A stretch of 64,000 bases of DNA, taken from NCBI GenBank assembly GCA_963826145.1, contig CAWGVW010000002.1, positions 496,001 through 560,000 of the forward strand, written 5' to 3'. This DNA is from JBGPLJ01 sp963826145 (lineage in GTDB: Bacteria > Pseudomonadota > Gammaproteobacteria > Steroidobacterales > Steroidobacteraceae). Below are positions 33,718 to 42,977 of this stretch, one piece after another. The number at the start of each line of letters is the position of its first letter. The stretch's first letter is position 1. Below the pieces are notes generated by a model that worked only from the letters and a program-made list of their open reading frames with translations, did no database searches and was not told where the DNA came from. A program made the position numbers and the translations under genes.

Positions 33718-34704
33718 ATGAACGCCAATCTCGCTCCGCGCATCGACGGCACCCGGCACGACTGGACAGTCGCCGAAGTCGCCGCCCTCTACGCCCAGCC
33801 GTTCATGGATCTCGTGCACGCGGCGCAGTCCATGCACCGCCGCCACTTCGACCCGAACGAAGTCCAGGTGAGCACCCTCCTCAGCATCAAGACCGGCGGC
33901 TGTCCGGAGGACTGCGCGTATTGCCCGCAGAGCGTGCGCTACACGACGGACGTCGAGCGCGAGGAACTGCTGAGCGTCGAGGAAGTCGTGACGCGTGCGC
34001 GCGCCGCGCGCGATGCGGGCGCGACGCGCTTCTGCATGGGCGCCGCCTATCGCTCCCCGAAAGACAAGCAGCTCGAATCGATCGTCGAGATGGTGCGTGA
34101 AGTGCGCGCGCTCGGGCTCGAGACCTGTGCGACCCTCGGCATGCTGAGCGGCCCGCAGGCGCGGGCGCTGAAGACCGCGGGACTCGATTACTACAATCAC
34201 AACCTCGACACCTCCGAAGCCTACTACGGCGACATCATCACGACGCGCACATATCAGGACCGGCTCGACACGCTCGATGCCGTGCGAGACGCCGGCATGC
34301 ACGTTTGCTGCGGCGGCATCGTTGGCATGGGTGAGACGCGCCAGGACCGAGTCGAATTCCTGCAACGCCTGGCGACGCTCCCGGAGCATCCCGAAAGCGT
34401 GCCGATCAACGAACTCGTGCAGGTTGAAGGCACGCCGCTCGCGGGCACGGAGAAACTCGATCCGCTCGAGTTCGTGCGCACGATCGCCGTGGCGCGCCTG
34501 CTCATGCCGAAATCGCACGTGCGGCTGTCCGCAGGGCGCACGGAAATGTCGGACGAACTGCAGGCGCTCTGCTTCCTCGCCGGCGCGAATTCGATCTTCT
34601 ACGGCGAAAAGCTCCTGACGACCGGCAACCCGGACGTCGCTCATGACCGGGGCCTGTTCGCACGCCTCGGCCTCAAGCCCGAGGGCGCGCGCGTCGCCGA
34701 CTGA
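33718..34704 (+). CDS. bioB: Biotin synthase
   Basis: Radical SAM enzyme inserting sulfur into dethiobiotin. 328 residues; the cluster motif CPEDCAYCPQS (CxxxCxxC near residue 61-68) and YYNHNLDTS, GGIVGMGE and RLSAGRTEM with the Arg ligand of the auxiliary [2Fe-2S] cluster are present. AAGGGA precedes the ATG. It heads bioBFHCD; bioF follows after 6 bp. Confidence 0.98.
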   Translation: MNANLAPRIDGTRHDWTVAEVAALYAQPFMDLVHAAQSMHRRHFDPNEVQVSTLLSIKTGGCPEDCAYCPQSVRYTTDVEREELLSVEEVVTRARAARDAGATRFCMGAAYRSPKDKQLESIVEMVREVRALGLETCATLGMLSGPQARALKTAGLDYYNHNLDTSEAYYGDIITTRTYQDRLDTLDAVRDAGMHVCCGGIVGMGETRQDRVEFLQRLATLPEHPESVPINELVQVEGTPLAGTEKLDPLEFVRTIAVARLLMPKSHVRLSAGRTEMSDELQALCFLAGANSIFYGEKLLTTGNPDVAHDRGLFARLGLKPEGARVAD

Positions 34705-34710
34705 GGCTCG

Positions 34711-35886
34711 ATGGCTTCCTTCTCCGAGACCCTCGGCGCCGCACTCGAGGAGATCCGCGCGGCGGAGCTCTATCGTTCGCGGCGCGTCGTCGAATCCTTC
34801 CTTGACGAGGAGAGCGCCATCGATCTGATCGTCGACGGCGAGCGGCGCATCAATTTCTGCGGCAATGATTACCTGGGACTGAGTCGCCATCCGCAAGTGC
34901 GCGCGGCATTCATTGCCGCGACGAATCGATACGGAGTCGGCAGCGGCGCGTCGCATCTGGTGACGGGCCACAGCTGCGAGCATCACGCGCTCGAGGAGGA
35001 ACTCGCGGCATTCGTCGGGCGGCCGCGGGCGCTCCTCTTTTCCACTGGCTACATGGCGAACCTCGCTGCGATTTCAACGCTTGCCGGGCGTAACGCGCTC
35101 GTAGCCGAAGACCGGCTGAATCACGCATCGCTCCTCGATGCCGCGTTCGTTTCGGGCGCGACGCTGAAGCGTTATGGGCACGCTTCGTCCGAGGCGCTCG
35201 GACGTCTACTCAAGGAACAAGCGTTCGAGCGTGCGATCGTAGCGACCGACGGTGTCTTCAGCATGGACGGCGACATCGCACCGCTCGCGGCGATTGCGAC
35301 CGAGTGCCGCTCACAGGGTGCCTGGCTCGTCGTCGACGATGCGCATGGACTCGGCGTCGTCGGAGCGACAGGACGAGGCTCTATTGAAGCGGCGGAACTC
35401 GGCATCGACGAGGTACCGGTGCTCGTCGGCACGCTTGGCAAAGCGTTCGGCACGTTCGGCGCGTTCGTCGCCGGGAGCGAGGAACTCATCGAGTTTCTGA
35501 TCCAGAAGGCGCGCAGCTACATCTATACGACGGCGCTGCCTCCTGCCGTTGCCGCGGCGACCCGTGCATCGTTGCGAATTGCGATCGACGACAGCTGGCG
35601 ACGCGATCGCCTGCGCGCGCTCATCGAAAGATTCCGAGCAGGCGCACGCGATCTTGGCCTCGCGCTCACGGAATCGAGCACGCCTATCCAGGCCGTCATC
35701 CTGGGCGAGCCGGCTCGTGCGCTCGCGGCGAGCGCGGCCTTGGCCGCGCAAGGCCTCTGGGTCGCAGCCATCCGGCCGCCGACCGTACCGCCCGGCACAT
35801 CGCGTCTGCGCATCACTCTGTCGGCGGTGCATACCGATGAACATCTCGACCGCCTGCTGCGCGCGCTGACCGCGCTGGCGCGATGA
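34711..35886 (+). CDS. bioF: 8-amino-7-oxononanoate synthase
   Basis: PLP enzyme joining pimeloyl-ACP and L-alanine. 391 residues; INFCGNDYLGLSRHPQV, GSGASHLVTGHSCEH, DDAHGLGVVGATGRGS and the PLP-lysine context VGTLGKAFGTFGAFVAG are all intact. It overlaps bioH by 4 bp. Confidence 0.97.
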   Translation: MASFSETLGAALEEIRAAELYRSRRVVESFLDEESAIDLIVDGERRINFCGNDYLGLSRHPQVRAAFIAATNRYGVGSGASHLVTGHSCEHHALEEELAAFVGRPRALLFSTGYMANLAAISTLAGRNALVAEDRLNHASLLDAAFVSGATLKRYGHASSEALGRLLKEQAFERAIVATDGVFSMDGDIAPLAAIATECRSQGAWLVVDDAHGLGVVGATGRGSIEAAELGIDEVPVLVGTLGKAFGTFGAFVAGSEELIEFLIQKARSYIYTTALPPAVAAATRASLRIAIDDSWRRDRLRALIERFRAGARDLGLALTESSTPIQAVILGEPARALAASAALAAQGLWVAAIRPPTVPPGTSRLRITLSAVHTDEHLDRLLRALTALAR

Positions 35887-36671
35887 GCCTCAAGGTCGAC
35901 ACCAGCGGCTCGGGTCCGGCGCTCGTGATGCTGCACGGCTGGGGACTCAATTCGCTGGTTTGGGACGCCATCGTTCCGGCGCTCTCACGCAGCTTCACCG
36001 TCCTGCGCGTCGATCTTCCCGGGCACGGCGCAAGCTCCTGGCCGCCGGAGTTTCATGATCTGAAATCGCTGGCTGAGGTGTTGCTGCCTGTCCTGCCAGA
36101 GAGCTCGTCGCTCCTTGGCTGGTCACTTGGCGGCATGGCAGCACTGAAACTGGCGTTGGCGCCACGACGCGCAATCGATCGCCTGGTTCTGGTTTCGACA
36201 ACGCCGCGGTTCCTGCGCGCCGATGCCTGGCCTCACGGTCTGCCGGAATCGGCCGTCGACGAGTTCGCGAGCCTGCTGGAGACGGACTACGCAGCGACGG
36301 TGCGGGAATTTCTGGGACTGCAGGCGAAAGGGGACGAGCACGCTCGCGCCACGCTCCGGGAGCTACGGCAGAAACTGCTGGCGGGGGGCGAACCGCGACT
36401 CGAAGCCTTGCGCGCCGGCCTCGGCATCCTGCGCCACGCCGACCTGCGCGAGCGCCTCGCGCGCGTCGCGATACCGACCCTCGTGATCGCTGGCGAGTAC
36501 GACCGCATGACGCCGCCGGGAGCCGCTCGCGCGATCGCGGCTCAAATTCCGGGTGCGCGCCTCGAACTCATTCCCCGGGCTGGCCACGCTCCCTTCCTTT
36601 CGCATCCGGCCGAGTTCTGCCGTGCTGTCACAGCATTTCTTGGCAGGGCACAGCTCGAGGCCGGCTCATGA
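35883..36671 (+). CDS. bioH: Pimeloyl-ACP methyl ester esterase
   Basis: Alpha/beta hydrolase that removes the methyl group from pimeloyl-ACP methyl ester, closing the BioC-BioH pathway. 262 residues; oxyanion region MLHGWGLNS, nucleophile elbow LLGWSLGGMAALKLAL (Ser near residue 81), late Asp in VIAGEYDRMTPP and His in RAGHAPFLSHP. It overlaps both neighbours by 4 bp, so the order bioF-bioH-bioC is tightly coupled. Confidence 0.95.
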   Translation: MSLKVDTSGSGPALVMLHGWGLNSLVWDAIVPALSRSFTVLRVDLPGHGASSWPPEFHDLKSLAEVLLPVLPESSSLLGWSLGGMAALKLALAPRRAIDRLVLVSTTPRFLRADAWPHGLPESAVDEFASLLETDYAATVREFLGLQAKGDEHARATLRELRQKLLAGGEPRLEALRAGLGILRHADLRERLARVAIPTLVIAGEYDRMTPPGAARAIAAQIPGARLELIPRAGHAPFLSHPAEFCRAVTAFLGRAQLEAGS

Positions 36672-37532
36672 GCGCCCGCGATTTCGACCTGCCGCACGCT
36701 GCGGTCCGCCGTTCATTCAACGCCGCGAGTCCACGTTATGATGCGCACGCGGTCCTGCAGACCCGGGTCCGCGAGCAGTTGCTCGAACGGATCACGGACA
36801 TCGAGCCCCGCGTGGTTCTCGACGCCGGCGCCGGCACAGGCTACGCAACCCGCGCTCTACAGCGCCGCTTCAGCGGCACAACCGTCATCGCGCTTGATTT
36901 TGCGGAGCGCATGTTGCAGGTCGCACGCGCGCCAGCAGGGGTGGTTCCGGCGATTCGCGCGCGTTTGCGCCGATCTCGAGCAGATGCCGCTTGCGAGCGG
37001 CACGGTGGACCTCGCGTTCTGCAATCTGACGCTGCAATGGCTGACGGAACCGGATCGGGCGCTCGCGGAATTCGCACGCGTCTTGAGGCCCGGCGGCTGG
37101 CTGCATTTCACATCGTTCGGTCCCGCCACGCTCGGTGAACTTCGCGAAGCCTGGGCCGCGGTGGACGGCTACACGCACGTGAATCGTTTCATCGACATGC
37201 ACGACTTCGGCGAAGCCGTCGGTCGCAACGGCTTCGATGATCCGGTGCTCGACGTCGAACGCTTCACGCTCACGTATGGTGACCTGCGCGCGCTGATGCA
37301 GGACCTCAAGGCCATCGGCGCTCACAACGTGAATGCCGGCCGGCCGCGAGGCCTCACGGGCCGCAAACGCCTGTCGAAGCTTGCCGCGGCCTACGAGTCG
37401 TTCCGCGTCGATGGGCGACTTCCCGCGACCTACGAAGTGATCTTCGGACGCGCCCGCGCGGGAGTTCGCGAACCCCGCCAAGCTCCGTCTGAAATCCGGA
37501 TTCCCGTCAGCCAGATTGCGCGGCGCCCATGA
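36668..37532 (+). pseudogene. bioC: Malonyl-ACP O-methyltransferase, frameshifted at a (CG)4 tract
   Basis: SAM-dependent methyltransferase starting the pimelate chain. The first frame (36668 on) has the SAM motif VVLDAGAGTGYATRALQRRF and ALDFAERMLQVARA; after 36963 the family sequence continues in the next frame with VCADLEQMPLASGTVDLAFCNLTLQWL and RVLRPGGWLHFTSFG to a TGA that overlaps bioD by 4 bp. Restoring two bases (one CG) in the CGCGCGCG run at 36956-36963 joins both halves as AIRARVCADLEQ. No other defect is seen, so this is either a very recent mutation or a sequence error. The rest of the pathway is intact, which favours an error. Confidence 0.85.
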
Positions 37533-38218
37533 GGGCAAAGCGTTGGCCGCGAGGTTTCTTCGTCACCGGCACCGACACCGGTGTTGGCAAGACGCGCGTC
37601 GCTGTTGCGATCTTGCACGCGCTGGCGGGCGCCGGGGCACGCGTTGCCGGCATGAAACCGGTTGCGAGCGGTTGCGCCCTCGTGAACGGCCGGCTCATCA
37701 ACGACGATGCTCGAGCCCTGCAGGCCGCGAGCTCCGTCAAGCTGACCGCCGATGAAGTTAATCCGTACGCGTTTGCGCCGGCCATCGCACCGCATGTCGC
37801 CGCCCGTCGGGCCGGCGTTGTCATCGATTTGTCGAGACTCGTCGCCGGATTCGAGCAGCTCGCGGCCCGCGCCGATTCGGTGGTGGTCGAGGGCGCCGGC
37901 GGCTGGCTCGTCCCGATCGGCGAGGCGAGGACGATGGCGGATCTGGCCGCGGCGCTCCGCTTGCCCGTCATCCTGGTCGTTGGTATGCGGCTCGGATGCA
38001 TCAATCACGCATTGCTCACGGCCGAGGCGATCGCCGCCTCTGGTCAGTTGCTCGCCGGCTGGGTCGCGAACGACGCCCAACCTCCCATGGAGGAGCGTGC
38101 CGCGAGCCTCGCGGCCCTAGCCGAACGCCTGCGAGCCCCCTGCATCGCCGACCTCGGATGGGGCGTGGAGGCGAATCGCGAATCAATCGCAAGTCATTGT
38201 CTTGCTCTAAGTTTTTGA
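37529..38218 (+). CDS. bioD: ATP-dependent dethiobiotin synthetase
   Basis: Closes the ureido ring of dethiobiotin. 229 residues; P-loop GTDTGVGKTRVAVAIL (near residue 13-28), MKPVASGC, the Mg/substrate segment VVEGAGGWLVPI and MRLGCINHALLT. Last gene of the biotin operon. Confidence 0.96.
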   Translation: MRAKRWPRGFFVTGTDTGVGKTRVAVAILHALAGAGARVAGMKPVASGCALVNGRLINDDARALQAASSVKLTADEVNPYAFAPAIAPHVAARRAGVVIDLSRLVAGFEQLAARADSVVVEGAGGWLVPIGEARTMADLAAALRLPVILVVGMRLGCINHALLTAEAIAASGQLLAGWVANDAQPPMEERAASLAALAERLRAPCIADLGWGVEANRESIASHCLALSF

Positions 38219-38268
38219 CTTCGCTACCATGCCGCCCTCTCCCACGGGCCTCGAAGTATCGCGGACGC

Positions 38269-38778
38269 ATGATTCACCCGGCCGTCCCTACACCGGTTGA
38301 GCGCATCGAGCTGGCTCCGAACAGCTCGCTGTCGCCCCGCGACGCGGCGCTCTTTTTCGGCACCCTGGGGTTCGTCACGCTCGCTATCGCGGTATTTTTC
38401 GTCGTGCAGGGGTACTGGCCGGTGCTGCCGTTTGCGGGCCTTGAGCTCGTTGCGCTCTTCTGGGCGCTCGCCGCCAGCATGCGGCGGCGGCACTGGCGCG
38501 AACGGATCCTGTTGAGCGAGGACGAGGTTGTGATCGAGACCGTGGTGCGCGGGGAATTAACGCGTGTCGTGTTCTCTCGCCACTGGGCGCGGATTAAACT
38601 TCGCGCACCGTTTTACGCGCTGCATCCGAGCCGGCTCACGATAGAGTCGCACGGCCGGTGGGTCGAGGTCGGCGGATTTCTGAACGAGGAAGAACGGCGC
38701 CGGCTGGCGCTGCGCCTCAAGCGCCTGGTGGGAGCGAACAGCGAATCGCCGGCCCTGGCCGCCGGGGCGCGCGCGTGA
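38269..38778 (+). CDS. DUF2244 domain membrane protein
   Basis: 169 residues from the ATG at 38269 (MIHPAVPTPVERIELAPNSSLSPR). Two membrane helices at about 33-52 and 57-73 are followed by a soluble part with WARIKL, PSRLTIESHGRWVEVGGFLNEEERRRLA, the DUF2244 pattern. Function unknown; the gene is commonly found directly upstream of cytochrome oxidase subunit II, as here (29 bp gap), so a link to oxidase biogenesis is inferred. Confidence 0.85.
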   Translation: MIHPAVPTPVERIELAPNSSLSPRDAALFFGTLGFVTLAIAVFFVVQGYWPVLPFAGLELVALFWALAASMRRRHWRERILLSEDEVVIETVVRGELTRVVFSRHWARIKLRAPFYALHPSRLTIESHGRWVEVGGFLNEEERRRLALRLKRLVGANSESPALAAGARA

Positions 38779-38807
38779 CAAGAGCGAACAAGAGAGCAGG
38801 GGTATCC

Positions 38808-39695
38808 ATGTCGAAGAAGCGTTGGTTGGTTGCGAGCGGTTGGGTCGCAGCGGCGGTTGCGGGTCTTGCCGGTCCGGCTTTCGCTGGCTGGGACGCGCTC
38901 AACATGACCCAGGGCGTGACGGATCTCAGCAAGATCATCTACGACCTGCACATGCTGATCTTCCTCGTCTGCGTCGGCATCGCGGTGCTCGTGTTCGGCG
39001 CGATGATCTATGCGATGGTGCGATATCGGAAGTCCCGGGGTGCCGTGGCCGACACGACTTTCGTCCACAGTACGAAGTTCGAGATCGTCTGGACACTCCT
39101 CCCGGTCGTAATCCTGATTGCCATGGCGGTGCCCGCGGCGAAGGCGCTCATCGTCATCGAGGACACGCGCAATTCCGAACTCACCATCAAGGTGACGGCG
39201 TATCAGTGGAAGTGGCAGTACGACTATCTCGACAGCGGCGTTAACTTCTTCTCGACGCTCGCGGAGTCGAGCAACTTCGCGCGTGAACGCGGTTCGGGCA
39301 TCGATCCGAACACGGTCGAGAACTACCTGCTCGAGGTCGATCATCACGTTGTCATCCCGATCGACACGAAGGTTCGCCTCCTCCTCACGGCGAATGACGT
39401 CATCCACGCCTGGTGGGTGCCAGCGCTCGGAATGAAGAAGGACGCCATTCCGGGCTTCGTCAACGAGCTCTGGATCCGCGCGCACACGACCGGCACATAC
39501 CGCGGGCAATGCGCGGAGCTCTGCGGCCGCGATCACGGCTTCATGCCGATCGTCGTCGACGTGGTGAGCAAGGAGGACTTCGCCCGCTGGCTCGAATCGC
39601 AGAAGCCGCCCGTTGAAGCCGTGCCGGCCGCTCCGGCCGCGCAGCCCGCTCCGGCCGACGCCGCTGCCGCTCCCACCAGTCCCACGAATTCGTAA
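38808..39695 (+). CDS. ctaC: Cytochrome c oxidase subunit II
   Basis: CuA-bearing subunit of an aa3-type oxidase. 295 residues from the ATG at 38808: signal peptide (AVAGLAGPAFAG), two membrane helices (about 45-68, 88-108), and a cupredoxin domain with AYQWKWQYDY, the His in NDVIHAWWVPALGMKKDAIPG and the CuA loop GQCAELCGRDHGFMP. There is no C-terminal haem c domain. The Ala/Pro-rich tail is low complexity. Confidence 0.96.
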   Translation: MSKKRWLVASGWVAAAVAGLAGPAFAGWDALNMTQGVTDLSKIIYDLHMLIFLVCVGIAVLVFGAMIYAMVRYRKSRGAVADTTFVHSTKFEIVWTLLPVVILIAMAVPAAKALIVIEDTRNSELTIKVTAYQWKWQYDYLDSGVNFFSTLAESSNFARERGSGIDPNTVENYLLEVDHHVVIPIDTKVRLLLTANDVIHAWWVPALGMKKDAIPGFVNELWIRAHTTGTYRGQCAELCGRDHGFMPIVVDVVSKEDFARWLESQKPPVEAVPAAPAAQPAPADAAAAPTSPTNS

Positions 39696-39710
39696 AGAGC
39701 CGAGGTCTCC

Positions 39711-41318
39711 ATGGCAACGTCCCACGCTCACGATTCGGCCCACGGCGACCACGACGCGAAGCCTTACGGCATGTCGCGCTGGCTCTTCACGACCAACCAC
39801 AAGGACATCGGCACGCTGTATCTCACCTTCGCGTGCATCATGTTCTTCCTCGGCGGCGCGATGGCGCTTGCGATTCGCGCGGAGCTCTGGCATCCGGGCC
39901 TGCAGATCTTCGATCCGGTGACCTTCAATGCGCTGACCACAAATCACGCGCTGATCATGATCTTCGGCGCCGTGATGCCGGCCTGGGTCGGCTTCGCCAA
40001 CTGGATGATCCCGATGCAGATCGGCTCGCCAGACATGGCGCTGCCGCGCATGAACAACTACAGCTTCTGGATCCTGCCATTCGCATTCATGCTCCTGCTC
40101 GGCACGTGGTTCGTACCGGGCGGCGCGCCCGCAGGCGGCTGGACGCTCTATCCGCCGCTCGTACTTCAGGGCGGCGACAACCTGCCGATGGCGATCTTCG
40201 CGATCCACCTGATGGGCGCCTCCTCGATCATGGGCGCGATCAACGTGATCGTCACGATCATGAACATGCGCGCGCCGGGCATCACGCTCCTCAAGATGCC
40301 GCTGTTCGTGTGGACCTGGCTCATCACGGCGTACCTCCTGATCGCGGTGATGCCAGTGCTCGCGGGCGCCGTCACGATGCTCCTCACCGATCATTTCTTC
40401 GGCACGAGCTTCTTCAGCGCGGCGGGCGGCGGCGATCCGGTGATGTTCCAGCACATCTTCTGGTTCTTCGGCCACCCCGAGGTCTACATCCTCATCCTGC
40501 CGGCATTCGGCATCGTCTCCGAGATCATCCCGACCTTCTCCCGCAAGCCTCTCTTCGGTTATGAATCGATGGTCTTCGCGACGGCTTCGATCGCGTTCCT
40601 GTCGTTCATCGTTTGGGCGCATCACATGTTCACCGTTGGCATGCCGCTCGCGGGCCAACTCTTTTTCATGCTCTCGACCATGCTGATCGCCGTGCCGACG
40701 GGCGTTAAGGTCTTCAACTGGACGACGACGATGTACCGGGGCTCGCTCACCTTCGAGACCCCCATGCTGTTCGCGCTCGCATTCCTCTTCCTCTTCACGA
40801 TCGGCGGCTTCTCGGGGCTCATGCTCGCGATCGTGCCGGCGGACTTCCAGTATCACGACACCTACTTCGTCGTCGCGCACTTCCACTATGTGCTCGTGCC
40901 TGGATCGATCTTCGCGATCATGGCGGGCGTTTACTACTGGATCCCGAAGTGGACCGGCCACATGTACAACGAGAAGCTCGGCAAGTGGCACTTCTGGCTG
41001 TCGGCCATCTTCGTGAACGTGCTCTTCTTCCCGCAGCACTTCCTCGGGCTTGCCGGCATGCCGCGCCGAATCCCCGACTATTCGACGCAGTTCACCGACT
41101 GGAACATGGTCTCCTCGTTCGGCGGATTCTGCTTCGGCTTCTCGCAGATCCTGTTCGTCATCGTGATCTGGCAGTGCATTCGCGGCGGTCAGAAGGCGCC
41201 GGCGCGCGCCTGGGAAGCTGCGCACGGCCTCGAATGGGAATTGCCATCGCCGGCGCCGTACCACACCTGGGAATCGGCGCCCGACGTGACGACGATCGCC
41301 CGCGGCGCGGAACATTGA
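39711..41318 (+). CDS. ctaD: Cytochrome c oxidase subunit I
   Basis: Catalytic haem-copper subunit, 535 residues with about 12 membrane helices. Low-spin haem ligand region TTNHALIMIFGAVMPAW, CuB His with cross-linked Tyr in FFGHPEVYILILPAFG, the HH pair VWAHHMFTVG, and the haem ligands in VVAHFHYVL are all present, with the K-channel helix between. Part of ctaCD-(small ORF)-ctaGE. Confidence 0.98.
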   Translation: MATSHAHDSAHGDHDAKPYGMSRWLFTTNHKDIGTLYLTFACIMFFLGGAMALAIRAELWHPGLQIFDPVTFNALTTNHALIMIFGAVMPAWVGFANWMIPMQIGSPDMALPRMNNYSFWILPFAFMLLLGTWFVPGGAPAGGWTLYPPLVLQGGDNLPMAIFAIHLMGASSIMGAINVIVTIMNMRAPGITLLKMPLFVWTWLITAYLLIAVMPVLAGAVTMLLTDHFFGTSFFSAAGGGDPVMFQHIFWFFGHPEVYILILPAFGIVSEIIPTFSRKPLFGYESMVFATASIAFLSFIVWAHHMFTVGMPLAGQLFFMLSTMLIAVPTGVKVFNWTTTMYRGSLTFETPMLFALAFLFLFTIGGFSGLMLAIVPADFQYHDTYFVVAHFHYVLVPGSIFAIMAGVYYWIPKWTGHMYNEKLGKWHFWLSAIFVNVLFFPQHFLGLAGMPRRIPDYSTQFTDWNMVSSFGGFCFGFSQILFVIVIWQCIRGGQKAPARAWEAAHGLEWELPSPAPYHTWESAPDVTTIARGAEH

Positions 41319-41333
41319 CTCCGCGACTCCACT

Positions 41334-41358
41334 CCCTCTCCCGCTCTGCGGGAGAGGG
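41334..41358. repeat. REP-like palindrome (CCCTCTCCC hairpin)
   Basis: A perfect 11-bp stem, CCCTCTCCCGC with GCGGGAGAGGG, around a 3-base loop, followed by GGGTGAGGG-rich sequence (41361-41382). Sequences of this shape recur as interspersed extragenic palindromes in many proteobacterial genomes. Here it occupies the ctaD to small-ORF gap; it has no T-run, so it may affect mRNA stability rather than end transcription. Confidence 0.7.
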
Positions 41359-41385
41359 CCGGGGTGAGGGTTTGGGTGAGGGCAT

Positions 41386-41508
41386 ATGAACGACGCCGAA
41401 ATGAAAAAACGCATCCGACGCAGCGCCCTGACGTGGACGCTGGTGGCGGCCGCTTTCTTCTTCGGCTTCATCGCGATGGCGATCTACCGCGCACGATCTC
41501 ATGCCTGA
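41386..41508 (+). CDS. Small cytochrome oxidase assembly-type membrane protein
   Basis: A 40-residue gene: MNDAEMKKRIRRSALTWT, then a hydrophobic helix with AAAFFFGFIAMAIY, then a short basic tail. It lies between ctaD and ctaG and overlaps the ctaG start by 8 bp. Position, size, charged N-terminus and single helix fit the short proteins often found at this spot in oxidase clusters; function is inferred from context only. Confidence 0.75.
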   Translation: MNDAEMKKRIRRSALTWTLVAAAFFFGFIAMAIYRARSHA

Positions 41509-42043
41509 CGCACGCCGCAGGGCCAATCGCCAGCTCACCGGACGCCTCGTGCTGATGACGGCGGCGGCGTTCGCATTCGGCTTTGCGCTGATCCCGCTCT
41601 ATCGCGTGATCTGCGAGGTCACCGGTTACGGCGATCAGAAGTTGCTCGCCGAGCGCGCGACCGTCGTCGAGAAGCCCGAGGCCGACCGTCTCGTCACCGT
41701 GGAATTCATCAGCAACCTGCCGACCTACGGCAGCTGGGAATTCCGCCCGACGGTGCATTCGATGCAGGTCCAGCCCGGGCGCCTGTATTCGACGGCGTTC
41801 TTCGCGCACAACCTGCTCGCACGCCCGACGACCGCGCAGGCCGTACCTTCGATCGCGCCGGGCTCCGCGGCGGCCTATTTCCGCAAGACCGAATGCTTCT
41901 GCTTCACGCCCCAGCATTTCGCCGTGAACGAGGGGCGCGACATGGCCGTGCGTTTCATTGTCGACCCGGCGCTGCCGCGTGACGTCGACCGGCTGACGCT
42001 CGCATACACGCTATACGAACTGCCGCAAGTCGCGGCGCGCTGA
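41501..42043 (+). CDS. ctaG: Cytochrome c oxidase assembly protein CtaG (Cox11)
   Basis: Copper chaperone for the CuB centre. 180 residues: one N-terminal membrane helix (about 16-36, with RVICEVTGYG just after it), and a periplasmic beta domain with VEFISNLPTYGSWEFRP and the copper-binding TECFCFTPQHF. Located between ctaD and ctaE as usual. Confidence 0.96.
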   Translation: MPDARRRANRQLTGRLVLMTAAAFAFGFALIPLYRVICEVTGYGDQKLLAERATVVEKPEADRLVTVEFISNLPTYGSWEFRPTVHSMQVQPGRLYSTAFFAHNLLARPTTAQAVPSIAPGSAAAYFRKTECFCFTPQHFAVNEGRDMAVRFIVDPALPRDVDRLTLAYTLYELPQVAAR

Positions 42044-42066
42044 ACTCGACCGAGGAAAGAGCAAGA

Positions 42067-42966
42067 ATGGCACACGACACGCATTCCAACGCCCACGGCT
42101 CCAACAAGTACTTCCTGCCGCATGGCACGAACGAAGGCACGTATTGGCCGTTCTTCGGTTCGGTCACCCTCTTCGTGTTGATGCTGTGTGCGGCGAGCTA
42201 CCTCAATGAATGGGTGAGGACGCCGTACGTGTTCCTCCTCGGCGCTTCAATGCTCGCCATCCTTTTCTTCGGCTGGTTCAGCCAGGTCATCAAGGAAAAC
42301 GAAGCCGGCCTCTACAACCTGCAGGTCGACCGGTCATTTCGCATGGGAATGATGTGGTTCATCTTCTCCGAGGTGATGTTCTTCTCGGCGTTCTTCGGCG
42401 CCGATTTCTATGCGCGTCAGTTCTCAGTGCCATGGCTTGGCGGCGAGGGCGTCAAGATTTTCTCGAATCTTCTGCTCTGGAACGGCTACGAGACCGTCTG
42501 GCCGACCAACGGTCCAGCGAACGTCGGCGGAAAATTTGAAATCATTCCGGCGCTCGGGGTGCCGTTCATCAACACGATCATCCTGCTTTCGAGCGGCGTG
42601 ACAGTCACGATCGCGCATCACGCTCTGCGGGCCGGTCATCGGGGCTTGCTGAAGGTCTTCCTGGCGGCGACCTTCCTCCTTGGGTTCACGTTCGTCGGCT
42701 TACAGGCAATGGAGTACCACCATGCCTACACCGAGCTGAACCTCACGCTCGGCTCCGGTGTGTACGGCTCGACCTTCTTCATGCTCACCGGCTTCCACGG
42801 CCTGCACGTCACCATTGGCGCGATCATGCTCACCGTGATCTGGGTGCGCGTCATGAAGGGCCATTTCACGCCGCAGCGACACTTCGCGTTCGAAGGCGTC
42901 GCCTGGTACTGGCACTTCGTCGACGTGGTGTGGCTCGGCCTGTTCCTCTTCGTCTACTGGCTATGA
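42067..42966 (+). CDS. ctaE: Cytochrome c oxidase subunit III
   Basis: 299-residue membrane subunit with about seven helices. Recognisable stretches are FFGWFSQVIKENEAGLYN, MGMMWFIFSEVMFFSAFFGADFYAR, GYETVWPTNGP, LQAMEYHHAYTELNL, FMLTGFHGLHVTIGAIML and the closing AWYWHFVDVVWLGLFLFVYW. A short hairpin (AGGGGCT/AGCCCCT at 42971-42986) lies between it and the convergent DUF2909 gene. Confidence 0.97.
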   Translation: MAHDTHSNAHGSNKYFLPHGTNEGTYWPFFGSVTLFVLMLCAASYLNEWVRTPYVFLLGASMLAILFFGWFSQVIKENEAGLYNLQVDRSFRMGMMWFIFSEVMFFSAFFGADFYARQFSVPWLGGEGVKIFSNLLLWNGYETVWPTNGPANVGGKFEIIPALGVPFINTIILLSSGVTVTIAHHALRAGHRGLLKVFLAATFLLGFTFVGLQAMEYHHAYTELNLTLGSGVYGSTFFMLTGFHGLHVTIGAIMLTVIWVRVMKGHFTPQRHFAFEGVAWYWHFVDVVWLGLFLFVYWL

Positions 42967-42977
42967 AGCAAGGGGCT

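Noticed and set aside
38613..41471. A 952-codon minus-strand frame opposite ctaC and ctaD
   Set aside because: Charge-biased (Arg, His, Glu, Asp) shadow of hydrophobic membrane proteins on the other strand.
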